A stretch of 64,000 bases of DNA, from positions 1 through 64,000 of the forward strand of contig JBBATK010000011.1 of the NCBI GenBank assembly GCA_040398805.1. The letters are read 5' to 3'. Of this stretch, positions 9,086-17,631 are shown one piece after another. This DNA comes from JBBATK01 sp040398805. GTDB lineage: Bacteria; Bacteroidota; Ignavibacteria; Kapaibacteriales; NICIL-2. Made by a program: the position numbers and the translations under genes. How positions within the stretch are numbered: position 1 is the first letter of the stretch; each line of letters begins with the position of its first letter. The notes under the pieces were generated by a model, which made no database searches, was not told the origin of the DNA, and saw only the letters and a program-made list of their open reading frames with translations.

Positions 9086-9427
9086 GATCCGGGCTCGCGC
9101 ATGCAGGTGCGATGGACGCATTCGCTGACCTCGCGGCAAACTCTGGTGTCATAACATTCATTAACAGAATTCTTCGTGATGGAGCAGCGAATCCGCCTCT
9201 CACGTGTAAACCTTCCGCGCATCACGTTCGTCTGATACCATAACGCCGGAACTCGAGATTCACCACCTCGACAACAAGGTTCCGGGTCGGACTCCAGAAT
9301 GTAGGAACGGAATGAGATGACAGCGAGGAGGAGTTCGAACGTGGGCGCACCCCTTCGTCATGAATGACGCTCACCTTTCACAACCACACGTCGGCCGCAT
9401 GTGACTCCTGGACGATCGAGACAGGAT
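9086..9427. other. Intergenic region, no gene recognised
   Basis: A 342-base gap between two convergent genes (M15 peptidase and PAP2 phosphatase). No coding frame with plausible composition and no T-tailed hairpin was seen. A short inverted repeat CGTCAT-GA-ATGACG at 9356-9369 is present but has no obvious role. Confidence 0.5.
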
Positions 9428-10000
9428 TCAGGTGCGGCCGCTTGTGTTTTGAAAGAAGGCTGACGACTTCTCCCAGCGCATGAAGAGGCGCACCACCACC
9501 CACGCGATTAGGGTTCCCACAAACGCTCCGGCGATGACGTCGGACGGATAGTGCACTCCCACATAGACACGCGAGTAGGCCACGAGAAAAGCGATGGTAT
9601 ACCAAAGGACGCTACGACGGGAATACATGCTGCTCAGGATGAAGGCTGCGGCGAACATGTTGGCGGCGTGCGACGATGGGAAGGAAGCGCCGCCGTTATC
9701 GGGAACGAGAACACGCGCTTCCGCCAAAGCATGGGACGGACGTTGGCGGGCGAACGCCGGTTTTATGACGCGGCTATTGAAGGGGTCGGTGATGGACACG
9801 GTGATAAGGAGGGCAAGAACGCAGATACGGCCTTTGAAACCCCCTTTCCACAGCAGCGAGCCGAGGCCGAGAACGAACACGGGCATCCAGTTCTTCGAGG
9901 AGGTGACGGCAGCCATCAAGACATCGGCCACGGAGTGGATGAAGAACGAATTGATCCAATGGAAGAGTCCTACATCCAATCCATAAAGAATATTCATCAT
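9428..10000 (-). CDS. PAP2-family membrane phosphatase
   Basis: A 190-residue integral membrane phosphatase with about five helices. The three-part PAP2 signature is complete: KPxxxRxRP (KPAFARQRP), PSSHAAN in place of the common PSGH, and SRVYVGVHYPSD with the catalytic His and Asp. Such enzymes dephosphorylate lipid phosphates, often undecaprenyl diphosphate in this size class. UppP at 60951 would be a second, unrelated undecaprenyl-diphosphatase in the same genome. Either of two consecutive Met codons (10000 or 9997) could be the start. Confidence 0.9.
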   Translation of the reverse strand: MMNILYGLDVGLFHWINSFFIHSVADVLMAAVTSSKNWMPVFVLGLGSLLWKGGFKGRICVLALLITVSITDPFNSRVIKPAFARQRPSHALAEARVLVPDNGGASFPSSHAANMFAAAFILSSMYSRRSVLWYTIAFLVAYSRVYVGVHYPSDVIAGAFVGTLIAWVVVRLFMRWEKSSAFFQNTSGRT

Positions 10001-10042
10001 GATGATGCGGTTCGAAGCCGCGGACGATGAGCACGATACCGG

Positions 10043-10050
10043 TACTTTTG
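10043..10050 (+). promoter_or_regulatory. -7 promoter element for anmK
   Basis: TACTTTTG, an exact TAnnTTTG match, predicts transcription starting near 10057 and a ~35-nt leader to the anmK ATG. It faces a minus-strand element at 10065-10072, so the two initiation sites nearly coincide. Confidence 0.55.
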
Positions 10051-10064
10051 TGCGAGTGCACCGA

Positions 10065-10072
10065 CAAAATTA
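10065..10072 (-). promoter_or_regulatory. -7 promoter element for the PAP2 phosphatase gene
   Basis: The minus strand reads TAATTTTG, an exact TAnnTTTG match. Predicted start near 10058, about 58 nt ahead of the phosphatase ATG. Confidence 0.5.
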
Positions 10073-10091
10073 CCTCCAAGAGGAGCAGATC

Positions 10092-11261
10092 ATGCAGAAC
10101 GAATGGTTCACGCGTCCACGGCGCATTGCCGGAGTGATGACAGGCACGTCTCTTGACGCTGTGGATGTCGCCTTCGCGGACTTCTCTCTGGAGGATGGCC
10201 GACCCCGTATGCGTTCCGTGAGGGGATTCTCTTCGCCGTTCAGCGAAGAGGAACGTCGTGGATTGCAGTCGCTTATCCGTCAACCTCAGCGTATCGGTGT
10301 CGTGAACGACTACAACGTCTGGTTAAGTCATCGCATCGCGTCGGTGGTACGGGCAGGTTGCGACGAGATGGGTATCGCACCTGCGTCCTTGGATGCCGTC
10401 GGCATGCACGGTCAAACGGTTTGGCACGAGCCCGCAGAGCACACCGTTCATGGTATTCCCCTGCGGTCCACTTTGCAGATTGGCAGTATCCCGACCTTGG
10501 CGGTCATGGTGGGAACAACGGTGGTGGGCGATTTCCGTTCCGCAGATGTAGCACTCGGAGGACAGGGCGCGCCGTTGGTGCCGCGATTCGATGCGGACTT
10601 CCTGAAGGATGATGGCCAAGAGGTGATCGCCTTGAACATCGGCGGAATGGCGAATGTCACCTTGCTGCCCAGAGGAGGGTCGGATCATCATGTGCGTGCC
10701 TTCGATACGGGACCGGGAAACGTGTGGATCGATCACGCCATGGAGCAGTGGTTCGGCAAACGGTACGACGATAATGGAGGGTGCGCCCGAGAGGGGACGC
10801 TTCACCGCGAACTCTTCGAGAGATTGTGTGCGATCGACTTCGTGACAGCACCGCCGCCGAAGTCGACCGGACGCGAGACTTTTTCCGCCGAGCGCATCGA
10901 CGACCTCGTTTCGTCATGCTCCTCGAAACCCACTCCGTGCGATGCGGTTCACACGATCACGGCATTCACGGCATGGAGCATCGCAGAAAATGTGCGCAGA
11001 TACGGTTGGGAGGCTGCTCGCATCGTTGTTTCGGGCGGCGGACTGCGGAACTCCTTCCTCATGGAACGGCTCGGAAGGGAACTACCCGCTGCCCGCATCA
11101 TGTCGTCCGATTCCGCCGGCATTCCCGCAGAATGGAAAGAGTGCCTCTGCTTCGCCTATCTGGCATATCGTACGCTGGGCGGACTTCCCTCGAACCTCCC
11201 GTCGGTCACCGGCGCTTCACGAAGCACCATTCTCGGGGTCGTGGGATATCCCGGTACGTGA
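10092..11261 (+). CDS. anmK: Anhydro-N-acetylmuramic acid kinase AnmK
   Basis: A 389-residue cell-wall recycling kinase that cleaves and phosphorylates 1,6-anhydroMurNAc to MurNAc-6-phosphate in the cytoplasm. Visible hallmarks: GTSLDAVD near the N-terminus, GQGAPLVPRFDADF with the catalytic Asp, GGMANVTLL, FDTGPGNVWID and a C-terminal VVSGGGLRN loop. ATG 10092 has a good ribosome site (AAGAGGAG ending 6 bases upstream) and matches the family N-terminus. It faces away from the PAP2 phosphatase, and together with the M15 peptidase the area has a cell-wall flavour. Confidence 0.95.
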   Translation: MQNEWFTRPRRIAGVMTGTSLDAVDVAFADFSLEDGRPRMRSVRGFSSPFSEEERRGLQSLIRQPQRIGVVNDYNVWLSHRIASVVRAGCDEMGIAPASLDAVGMHGQTVWHEPAEHTVHGIPLRSTLQIGSIPTLAVMVGTTVVGDFRSADVALGGQGAPLVPRFDADFLKDDGQEVIALNIGGMANVTLLPRGGSDHHVRAFDTGPGNVWIDHAMEQWFGKRYDDNGGCAREGTLHRELFERLCAIDFVTAPPPKSTGRETFSAERIDDLVSSCSSKPTPCDAVHTITAFTAWSIAENVRRYGWEAARIVVSGGGLRNSFLMERLGRELPAARIMSSDSAGIPAEWKECLCFAYLAYRTLGGLPSNLPSVTGASRSTILGVVGYPGT

Positions 11262-11453
11262 TACCGAGAAGGTCGGCGGAGGTCGTGAGAAGCGCTGAAT
11301 TGACCAGATATCGACTGATACCCGCTTTTAGCGATGTTCGAACGCCGGGTGGCCGCATGTGCGCCCCTCATGGCTGCGGAGCTCCTTGAAGGCACGACAA
11401 GCACCCTCGCAAAAAAGTTTCCATCCACGTCATGGTATTTCAATTTTCCCCCG

Positions 11454-11461
11454 TATGTTTG
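11454..11461 (+). promoter_or_regulatory. -7 promoter element for the rplM-rpsI transcript
   Basis: TATGTTTG matches TAnnTTTG exactly and predicts a start near 11468, a ~32-nt leader. The preceding A/T-rich stretch (AAAAAAGTTT at 11411) could act as an upstream element; no canonical -33 is seen. An identical octamer precedes rplU at the other end of the window. Confidence 0.55.
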
Positions 11462-11499
11462 CAATCCGCAACTTTTACTCATAAAAAGACAGGCTTATC

Positions 11500-11949
11500 G
11501 TGAAAACGTCCGGAGACTTTACAAAGTCAGTTCGCAAAGAAGACACTCAACCGAAGTGGTGGGTGGTGGATGCTGATGGTCAGACCCTTGGTCGCATCGC
11601 CTCACAGGTGGCTTCCATCCTTCGTGGAAAGCACAAACCGTCCTTCACCTCTCACGTGGACTGTGGTGACTATGTAATCGTTCTCAACGCGGAGAAAGTG
11701 GCCATGAAGGGTAAGCGCGAAGAGCAGAAGACGTACTTCCACCACACGGGTTATCCGGGTGGGGAGAAGTATCGCACGTTCAAGGAGCTGATCAAGACGA
11801 AGCCTGAAGAAGTCATCGAACTTGCCGTGAAGGGCATGTTGCCGAAGAATTCCCTTGGCAAGCAGATCGGTATGAAGTTGAAGGTGTTCCGTGGAGGCGA
11901 GCACAACCATGCCGCTCAGAAGCCGGAACATTACGAATTGAAATATTAA
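11500..11949 (+). CDS. rplM: 50S ribosomal protein L13
   Basis: 149 residues, normal L13 length. It shows the WWVVDADGQTLGRIAS start of the fold and the HHTGYPGG and GMLPKNSLG motifs of the family. L13 is an early assembly protein of the large subunit. The start codon is GTG at 11500. It is followed by rpsI after 22 bases, the near-universal L13-S9 pair. Confidence 0.98.
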   Translation: MKTSGDFTKSVRKEDTQPKWWVVDADGQTLGRIASQVASILRGKHKPSFTSHVDCGDYVIVLNAEKVAMKGKREEQKTYFHHTGYPGGEKYRTFKELIKTKPEEVIELAVKGMLPKNSLGKQIGMKLKVFRGGEHNHAAQKPEHYELKY

Positions 11950-11971
11950 TCCATAAGTACTTTCCAAGAGC

Positions 11972-12361
11972 ATGAAACAAGCATTTCAGGGAACCGGTCG
12001 TCGTAAAACCGCTGTAGCACGAATCCGTATGCAGCCCGGCACGGGAGCCATTGTCATCAACAAGCGTAGTCTTGAAGAGTATTTCCCGGTCCTCACGACG
12101 CGCCAAGAAGCTCTGCGTCCCATCGCGGAAACGAAGTCTGAAGGAAAGTTCGACATCGTCGTGAACGTTCACGGTGGTGGAAAGTCCGGTCAGGCAGGCG
12201 CCATGAGCTTGGGTATCGCACGTGCACTGTTGCAGTTCGATGAGACCTTGCGCCCGGTGCTTCGTCATGAAGATCTGCTTACACGCGACCCCCGTATGGT
12301 GGAGCGTAAGAAGTACGGACAGAAGAAAGCACGTAAGCGCTTCCAGTTCTCGAAGCGTTAA
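11972..12361 (+). CDS. rpsI: 30S ribosomal protein S9
   Basis: 129 residues, with the GTGRRKTAVARIR start, the GGGKSGQAGA motif and the basic C-terminal tail ending RFQFSKR that reaches the P-site tRNA. It is cotranscribed with rplM. Confidence 0.98.
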   Translation: MKQAFQGTGRRKTAVARIRMQPGTGAIVINKRSLEEYFPVLTTRQEALRPIAETKSEGKFDIVVNVHGGGKSGQAGAMSLGIARALLQFDETLRPVLRHEDLLTRDPRMVERKKYGQKKARKRFQFSKR

Positions 12362-12397
12362 CAGATTTCGGTCCGCCGTCAGTTTTTTATTCTTTCA

Positions 12398-12457
12398 TGC
12401 CCGTTGTGCCCGACGTGTGTCCTCTTCTGAGGATTTTCGGGAAGAACGGAACGGGCA
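12398..12457 (+). promoter_or_regulatory. Structured leader RNA upstream of rpsB (candidate S2 autoregulatory element)
   Basis: In the 126-base gap before rpsB three nested helices can be drawn. The outer is TGCCCGTT (12398-12405) with AACGGGCA (12450-12457), the middle is CCCGA (12409-12413) with TCGGG (12437-12441), and the inner is CCTC-TTCT-GAGG (12421-12432). All 17 pairs are Watson-Crick. The asymmetric internal loops (GTG opposite AAGAACGG; CGTGTGT opposite ATT) look like a protein-binding site. There is no T-run directly after it, so translational rather than terminator control is favoured. The motif has not been matched to a named family. Confidence 0.6.
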
Positions 12458-12487
12458 GATGTTCAACACACAATACGTAGGTAACCT

Positions 12488-13312
12488 ATGCCTTCAACTT
12501 CTGTCGAGCAGTTGCTCGAATCGGGCGCCCATTTCGGTCACTTGACCCGCCGCTGGAATCCGAAGATGCGTAACTTCATTTTTACGCACCGCAACGGCAT
12601 CCACATCATCGACCTTCGCAAGACGCAGGCTCTCATCGACATCGCTCGTGAAGCCATCCTCGAAATCGCGTCGCAAGGTAAGATCGTCCTGTTCGTCGGA
12701 ACAAAGCCCCAAGCAAAAGTACCCGTGGAGAATGCCGCAAAGACCTGTGGCACGAATTACGTGGTAGAGCGCTGGTTGGGTGGCATGTTGACGAACTTCT
12801 CGACGATCCGCAAGAGTATCAAGCAGCTTGCGAGCATCGATAAGCGTGAAGCGGACGGAACCTTCGAAAAGATCACGAAGAAGGAGCGCTTGCTTCTCGG
12901 TCGTGAGCGTGATCGTCTTCGTCAGGTGTTCGGCGGTATCGAGCAGATGTCGCGCCTCCCCGGTGCGTTGTTCGTCGTCGACATCAAGAAAGAGCACCTC
13001 GCCATCAAAGAAGCGAAGATCCTTGGAATCCCCGTCATCGGTATCGTCGATACGAACTCCGATCCGGAAATCGTGGACTTTCCGATTCCCGCGAACGACG
13101 ACTCGGTGAAGACCATCGAGCTCATCTGCCGTGTGATGGGTGAAGCCATCATCGAAGGACGGGAAGTCGCCAAGACCCGCGCTGCGGAAATCGGTTCCCA
13201 GCAGGATCGCGAGTCAAAGGAGTCGGAGCAATCAGACGACAAGCCGCGCCGCCGTATGCGTGAGCGTACGCGCCGTCCGGATGGTAAAGACTCCGGTGGA
13301 TCCGAAGGATAA
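12488..13312 (+). CDS. rpsB: 30S ribosomal protein S2
   Basis: 274 residues with the family start LLESGAHFGHLTRRWNPKM, the TNFSTIR and PGALFVVDI segments and the DTNSDP motif. The final ~35 residues are an Arg/Asp/Ser-rich extension beyond the S2 fold. It is paired with tsf as in most bacteria, and is preceded by a structured leader that could be bound by S2. Confidence 0.98.
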   Translation: MPSTSVEQLLESGAHFGHLTRRWNPKMRNFIFTHRNGIHIIDLRKTQALIDIAREAILEIASQGKIVLFVGTKPQAKVPVENAAKTCGTNYVVERWLGGMLTNFSTIRKSIKQLASIDKREADGTFEKITKKERLLLGRERDRLRQVFGGIEQMSRLPGALFVVDIKKEHLAIKEAKILGIPVIGIVDTNSDPEIVDFPIPANDDSVKTIELICRVMGEAIIEGREVAKTRAAEIGSQQDRESKESEQSDDKPRRRMRERTRRPDGKDSGGSEG

Positions 13313-13380
13313 GCGCTCCGCCGTCCCTCTACGCGCGAAACAGGATTAGAAAAACGTACAACTCTTACTACGAGCGAATT

Positions 13381-14217
13381 ATGATTAGCCCTCAAATGGT
13401 TAAGGAGCTCCGGGAGAAGACCGGAGCAGGCATGGCGGATTGCAAGAAGGCTTTGGACGAAACACAAGGCGACATGCAATTGGCGGTCGAGTACCTTCGG
13501 AAGAAAGGTGCCGCTTCGGTGTCGAAGCGTTCGGATCGTGCCGCGAACGAAGGTCTGGCGTTGGCCGTCACGTCGCAAGACGGAACGACCGGTGCTTTGG
13601 TGGAAGTGAACTGCGAAACGGACTTTGTGGGACGGAACCAGGAGTTCGTCGATTTTGCGCATGCGATTTCCCGCGCAGTGCTGACCACCGGTGCAACCGA
13701 TGGTGATGCATTGTGGAACTACAGCCTGGATGCGAAGACCCTTGGAAACCTCCGCGACGAGATTCTCGCGAAGTTCAACGAGAAGATCGAGATGCGTCGT
13801 GCGCAGTATTTCACGACGACGGGAACGCTGGTGGCATACAATCACGCAGGAAACAAGCTGGCGGTCATGCTCGAGATGAGCGTACCGGCATCGAACGACA
13901 CCCAAGCCGGTCTGATGCGGGACATCTCCATGCAGATTGCGGCGATGAATCCTCTCTACGTGGATCGTACGCAAGTGAAGTCCGACGCTCTTGACAAAGA
14001 GATCGAGATTTACAAAGAGCAAGCGGTCAACGAAGGCAAGACGGCGGAAATCGCCGAGCGTATCGCCAAAGGCCGCGTCGAGAAGTATTACCAGGAGAAC
14101 TGTCTGGTGGAGCAGTCGTTCGTGAAGGACTCTGCGAAAACCGTCGGCGATGTCGTCAAAGACATCGGCGCCGATGCCAAGGTGCTCTCCTTCCATAGAT
14201 ATTTCTTGGGTGAGTAA
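13381..14217 (+). CDS. tsf: Translation elongation factor Ts
   Basis: 278 residues. The N-terminal UBA-like domain carries LREKTGAGMADCKKAL and the core carries the TDFVGRN motif whose Asp-Phe contacts EF-Tu to eject GDP. Length is typical. It lies 68 bases after rpsB and is followed at once by an intrinsic terminator. Confidence 0.98.
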   Translation: MISPQMVKELREKTGAGMADCKKALDETQGDMQLAVEYLRKKGAASVSKRSDRAANEGLALAVTSQDGTTGALVEVNCETDFVGRNQEFVDFAHAISRAVLTTGATDGDALWNYSLDAKTLGNLRDEILAKFNEKIEMRRAQYFTTTGTLVAYNHAGNKLAVMLEMSVPASNDTQAGLMRDISMQIAAMNPLYVDRTQVKSDALDKEIEIYKEQAVNEGKTAEIAERIAKGRVEKYYQENCLVEQSFVKDSAKTVGDVVKDIGADAKVLSFHRYFLGE

Positions 14218-14227
14218 GAAAGATTAG

Positions 14228-14254
14228 AAGACCTCGTTCAGAGGTCTTTTTTTT
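14228..14254 (+). terminator. Intrinsic terminator after tsf
   Basis: The stem AAGACCTC (14228-14235) and GAGGTCTT (14241-14248) around a GTTCA loop is followed by eight T. It ends the ribosomal transcript before pyrH. Confidence 0.92.
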
Positions 14255-14350
14255 GCGTCAACGTCTCGAAGCTTCATACCGACCCAGGTGGCGGAATGCC
14301 ACCCGCAGTCCGTGGTGCGTTTCAACCAATGACCGATTACGGAGGATGCA

Positions 14351-15067
14351 ATGAGTGAGTTGCGATTCAAGAGAATTCTCCTCAAACTGAGTGGTGAATC
14401 CCTCATGGGATCCCAGAGCTACGGTATCGACCCCGCGGTGCTCAAGCAGTTCGCGCAAGAGGTGCAGGCCGTGTATTCGATGGGTGTGCAGATAGGACTG
14501 GTGATCGGTGGCGGAAACATCTTTCGCGGCGTGCAGGCGGTGGAGAACGGCATCGACAAGGTGAGCGGTGACCACATGGGAATGCTCGCCACGCTCATCA
14601 ATGCCATCGGACTCCAGAACGCCCTTGAGGCGCAGGGCGTCCCGACGCGACTGCAGAGTGCCATTCAGGTGGCGCAGATCGCCGAGCCCTTCATCCGCCG
14701 TCGTGCCTTGCGTCATTTGGAAAAAGGACGCGTCGTCCTTTTCGGTGCGGGCACGGGCAATCCGTATTTCACGACCGACACGGCCGCCGCGCTCAGGGCC
14801 ATCGAAATCGAGGCCGAGTGTGTGATCAAGGGAACACGAGTGGACGGCATCTACGATGCCGATCCCGAGAAGAATCCTCAGGCGAAGCGGTTCACGCAGT
14901 TGACGTACGCGGAGGTCATCGACCGTAAGCTTGGAGTGATGGACATGACCGCCATCACGCTTTGTCAGGAGAACCGATTGCCCATTCTCGTGTTCGACAT
15001 GAATACGCCGGGCAACCTGCGCAGGCTCATCATGGGTGAAGACGTGGCGACAATGGTCTCAGAGTGA
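14351..15067 (+). CDS. pyrH: UMP kinase
   Basis: 238 residues, amino-acid-kinase fold: KLSGESL phosphate loop near the start, GGGNIFRG, GTGNPYFTTD and the TRVDGIYDADP segment. It phosphorylates UMP to UDP in pyrimidine synthesis and is usually feedback-inhibited by UTP. GGAGG at 14341-14345 sets the ATG. A small T-less hairpin (GGTGGC/GCCACC, 14287-14303) lies upstream. The tsf-pyrH-frr order is classical. Confidence 0.97.
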   Translation: MSELRFKRILLKLSGESLMGSQSYGIDPAVLKQFAQEVQAVYSMGVQIGLVIGGGNIFRGVQAVENGIDKVSGDHMGMLATLINAIGLQNALEAQGVPTRLQSAIQVAQIAEPFIRRRALRHLEKGRVVLFGAGTGNPYFTTDTAAALRAIEIEAECVIKGTRVDGIYDADPEKNPQAKRFTQLTYAEVIDRKLGVMDMTAITLCQENRLPILVFDMNTPGNLRRLIMGEDVATMVSE

Positions 15068-15141
15068 CGAAACCCGGTTCTGCCTGGAAAGCAGGCGGGC
15101 CTTTACAATGAATGTGGTGTTACTATCTATGGAGAAGTGAT

Positions 15142-15702
15142 ATGCCGGTACAAGACATAGTGCAGAGCGCTCGACAGAGCATGACAAAAGCTGTGGAACA
15201 TCATCAACAAGCGTTGGCGAAGGTTCGTACGGGCCGGGCGTCGGCATCGATGTTCGACCCCGTTCGTGTGGATTATTACGGAACGCCGACGCCGGTGGCC
15301 CAAGTGAGCAGCATTTCCGTCCCCGAGCCCAGGATGATCATCATCCAGCCGTGGGAGCGGAACCTTATCGGCGCGATAGAGAAGGCAATACTCGCGGCGA
15401 ATCTCGGGCTGACGCCGCAGAGCGACGGAACGGTCATCCGCGTTCCCATCCCTCCTATGACGGAGGAGCGTCGGAAGGAGATCGCCAAGCAGTGTTGGAA
15501 AGCGGCGGAAGATGCCAAGGTCACCGTCCGTGCCGTGCGACGAGACATGATGGAGCTTTTGAAGAAGTCTGAAAAAAGCGAAGGGTATTCCGAGGACGAT
15601 CGCAAGCGCGGAGAAGAAGAGATACAGAAGCTGACCGACAAGCATGTCAAGGATATCGATACCGTCACGCAGGCCAAAGAACATGAAGTGATGAGCGAGT
15701 AG
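15142..15702 (+). CDS. frr: Ribosome recycling factor
   Basis: 186 residues, the standard length. Domain I three-helix bundle (KVRTGRAS near residue 27, RRDMMELLKK later) and domain II (YYGTPTPVAQVSSISVPEPR) are intact. It splits post-termination ribosomes together with EF-G. GGAGAAG at 15131-15137 decides the ATG at 15142 over an in-frame ATG ten codons upstream. Confidence 0.97.
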   Translation: MPVQDIVQSARQSMTKAVEHHQQALAKVRTGRASASMFDPVRVDYYGTPTPVAQVSSISVPEPRMIIIQPWERNLIGAIEKAILAANLGLTPQSDGTVIRVPIPPMTEERRKEIAKQCWKAAEDAKVTVRAVRRDMMELLKKSEKSEGYSEDDRKRGEEEIQKLTDKHVKDIDTVTQAKEHEVMSE

Positions 15703-15735
15703 ACGGGTTCAGATATGACCTGTGGTCGAAAAAAG

Positions 15736-15768
15736 AAAAGCCGTATGGAATCCATACGGCTTTTTTTA
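15736..15768. terminator. Bidirectional terminator between frr and the RRM gene
   Basis: A 14-bp perfect stem (AAAAGCCGTATGGA and TCCATACGGCTTTT) is flanked by an A-rich run on the left and seven T on the right, so it can end the convergent frr (plus) and RRM-protein (minus) transcripts. Confidence 0.93.
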
Positions 15769-15795
15769 TTGACAAGGTAACAATGTGGTAACCAC

Positions 15796-16104
15796 TTAGT
15801 ACCGATTGCCTCCGCCACTACGGAAATCGCCGCGCGGCTTGAAATCCCGTCGGGGACGGTCTTCCTGAGGACGAGCTTCATTTACCGTGATGTTGCGTCC
15901 CATAAAGGACATGCCGTTGCATGCCTCTACGGCGCTGCGACCTTCATCGTCGTTCGCCATTTCCACGAAACCGAAACCACGGCTTCGACCAGACTGACGG
16001 TCCATTATAACTTGTGTGGAAGTGACTTCGCCGTGGGCACCGAAAAGGGCCTCAAGGTCGTTCTCACGGGTTTGGTAACTAAGGTTACCGACATAGAGTT
16101 TCAT
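15796..16104 (-). CDS. Small RRM-domain RNA-binding protein
   Basis: 102 residues: one RNA recognition motif with RNP2 LYVGNL at residues 3-8 and RNP1 RGFGFVEM near residue 42, then an Arg/Gly/Asp-rich tail (residues ~78-102). This architecture matches the single-RRM proteins of cyanobacteria and Bacteroidota that resemble eukaryotic glycine-rich RNA-binding proteins, several of which respond to cold. RNA targets are unknown. It lies just downstream of rplT on the same strand but 40 bases away, with its own possible -7 (TATTTTCG). Confidence 0.92.
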   Translation of the reverse strand: MKLYVGNLSYQTRENDLEALFGAHGEVTSTQVIMDRQSGRSRGFGFVEMANDDEGRSAVEACNGMSFMGRNITVNEARPQEDRPRRDFKPRGDFRSGGGNRY

Positions 16105-16144
16105 CCGAAAATACCTGAAAGTGGAACAAAAAAATCCGCAGGCG

Positions 16145-16492
16145 CTATGCCATTGCTTGCTTTACTACCGCCGAAAACACATTCGGATGATTCATGGCAA
16201 GATCAGCTAGAACTTTGCGGTTAATAGAAATATTCTTTTTGTGCAGGGCATTGATGAGACGCGAGTACGTCGTGTCATTCATCCGTGCTGCTGCGTTGAT
16301 GCGAACGATCCAAAGACGACGGAATATTCTCTTCTTTGCCCGACGATCGCGATATGCATAGCCGAGGCCCTTTTCGATGTGGGTCTTGGCAACGGTCCAG
16401 ACTTTTGAGCGAGCACCCCAGTATCCGCGCGCAAGTCTGATGAACTTACGACGTCTACGGTGCGCTGCTGCTTTATTATTTGCTCTAGGCAT
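16145..16492 (-). CDS. rplT: 50S ribosomal protein L20
   Basis: 115 residues, very basic N-terminus (residues 1-40) then the KKRIFRRLWIVRINAA core. L20 nucleates large-subunit assembly and in several bacteria represses the infC-rpmI-rplT mRNA. AGGAG seven bases upstream of the ATG is part of a perfect 11-base palindrome-like AGGAGACTCCT, so the ribosome site could be sequestered. The rpmI-rplT gap is 150 bases, longer than usual. Confidence 0.97.
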   Translation of the reverse strand: MPRANNKAAAHRRRRKFIRLARGYWGARSKVWTVAKTHIEKGLGYAYRDRRAKKRIFRRLWIVRINAAARMNDTTYSRLINALHKKNISINRKVLADLAMNHPNVFSAVVKQAMA

Positions 16493-16642
16493 AGGAGTCT
16501 CCTATAAGAGGGTGAAAAAACAGGCGTAAGGAGAGTAGCGCTCAGGCCCTTACAGCCATGAAGAACCGACATGCGAACTTTGAGGCGGAACCGGTTGTGC
16601 ACGCACGCTCCGGAATGCCGACTCGGCAAGGGATCGCTCCGC

Positions 16643-16840
16643 TTAACCGATGACCAACTGACGACGAATGAGTTTGATATTCGCCGAATTCACCAACGCG
16701 TCCTGGCGAAGCTGACGCTTGCGCTTACGGGTCTTGGATGTCAGGATATGGGCACGGAACGCTTTTTGACGTTTGATTTGCCCCGACCCGGTCACCTTGT
16801 AGCGCTTTTTCGCTCCACCCAGTGTCTTCATCTTTGGCAT
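16643..16840 (-). CDS. rpmI: 50S ribosomal protein L35
   Basis: 65 residues, exact family length, beginning MPKMKTLGGAKKRYK and rich in Lys/Arg, with the HILTSKTRKRKRQL segment. Upstream AAGG lies at suitable distance. It is the middle gene of the infC-rpmI-rplT unit. Confidence 0.97.
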   Translation of the reverse strand: MPKMKTLGGAKKRYKVTGSGQIKRQKAFRAHILTSKTRKRKRQLRQDALVNSANIKLIRRQLVIG

Positions 16841-16935
16841 ACGTAACCTTGTAAAATCAGTAACAAACTATGACTACCTTCTCGAAGCCTTCGGCAAACT
16901 AACAGAATGTCGTTCGCCGAATGCCATGTTTTCTT

Positions 16936-17631
16936 TTACGATTCGCTCTCAGCCGACATCGGCGTCTCGACTTCTGCGCCATCCTCGGAAGACGAATCCG
17001 GAGAATCGTCCTTCTTTGACGGCTTGGACAATGATTGGAGCTTCTTGATCTTGTCCTTGTCCGGAGCCAGCGTGACAGCCATCGTTCGTCCTTCGGACCG
17101 TAACGGCTGATCCACCTTCGACACTTCCTCAAGGCGCTCGATGAAGCGCTTGAGCAATACCTCGCCGAACTCCTGGTGCTGCATCTCGCGACCACGGAAC
17201 ATCACGGACGCCTTCACTTTGTCGCCGTGCATGAGGAAATCCCGTGCATGACGCGTCTTGAAATCGAAATCGTGCGTGTCCGTATGAGCCTTGAATCGAA
17301 TCTCCTTCAGCTGGGCCGTGTGGATCTTCTTTTTCTGCTCCTTGTCGCGCTTGTGCTGCTCGTACAAGTATTTTCCGAAGTCGATGATTTTGCAGACCGG
17401 AGGATTGGCCTGAGGAGCTATCTCCACAAGATCCTTTCCCTCGCGGGTGGCCATGTCGCGCGCGTCACGAATGGTGAAAATTCCAAGCATTCCACCTTCG
17501 CCATCTAATAAACGGACGGTTTGGGCTTTGATGTCTTCGTTGGTTCGTATTCCGCTGTTGGTCTCGCGGTTGTTGCGGCTGTCGCGGCGGTTTCGGTCGA
17601 ACGGACCGGAGAAGGGTCTGCTATTCTTCAA
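16936..17631 (-). CDS. infC: Translation initiation factor IF-3
   Basis: 231 residues, both IF-3 domains present: the N-domain segment GIRTNEDI through IDFGKYLYEQ and the C-domain with DFDFKTRHARDFL and MFRGREMQHQEFG. A ~35-residue Ser/Asp/Glu-rich tail follows the fold. The start is TTG at 17631, forced because the codon directly 5-prime is an in-frame TAG and no ATG or GTG exists before the conserved region. AGGTAG lies six bases upstream. Rare start codons on infC underlie IF-3 autoregulation in other bacteria. Confidence 0.95.
   Translation of the reverse strand: MKNSRPFSGPFDRNRRDSRNNRETNSGIRTNEDIKAQTVRLLDGEGGMLGIFTIRDARDMATREGKDLVEIAPQANPPVCKIIDFGKYLYEQHKRDKEQKKKIHTAQLKEIRFKAHTDTHDFDFKTRHARDFLMHGDKVKASVMFRGREMQHQEFGEVLLKRFIERLEEVSKVDQPLRSEGRTMAVTLAPDKDKIKKLQSLSKPSKKDDSPDSSSEDGAEVETPMSAESES

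Noticed and set aside
9356..9369. Inverted repeat CGTCAT-GA-ATGACG as an operator or terminator
   Set aside because: Short, no T-run, and located between convergent genes where an operator is not expected.
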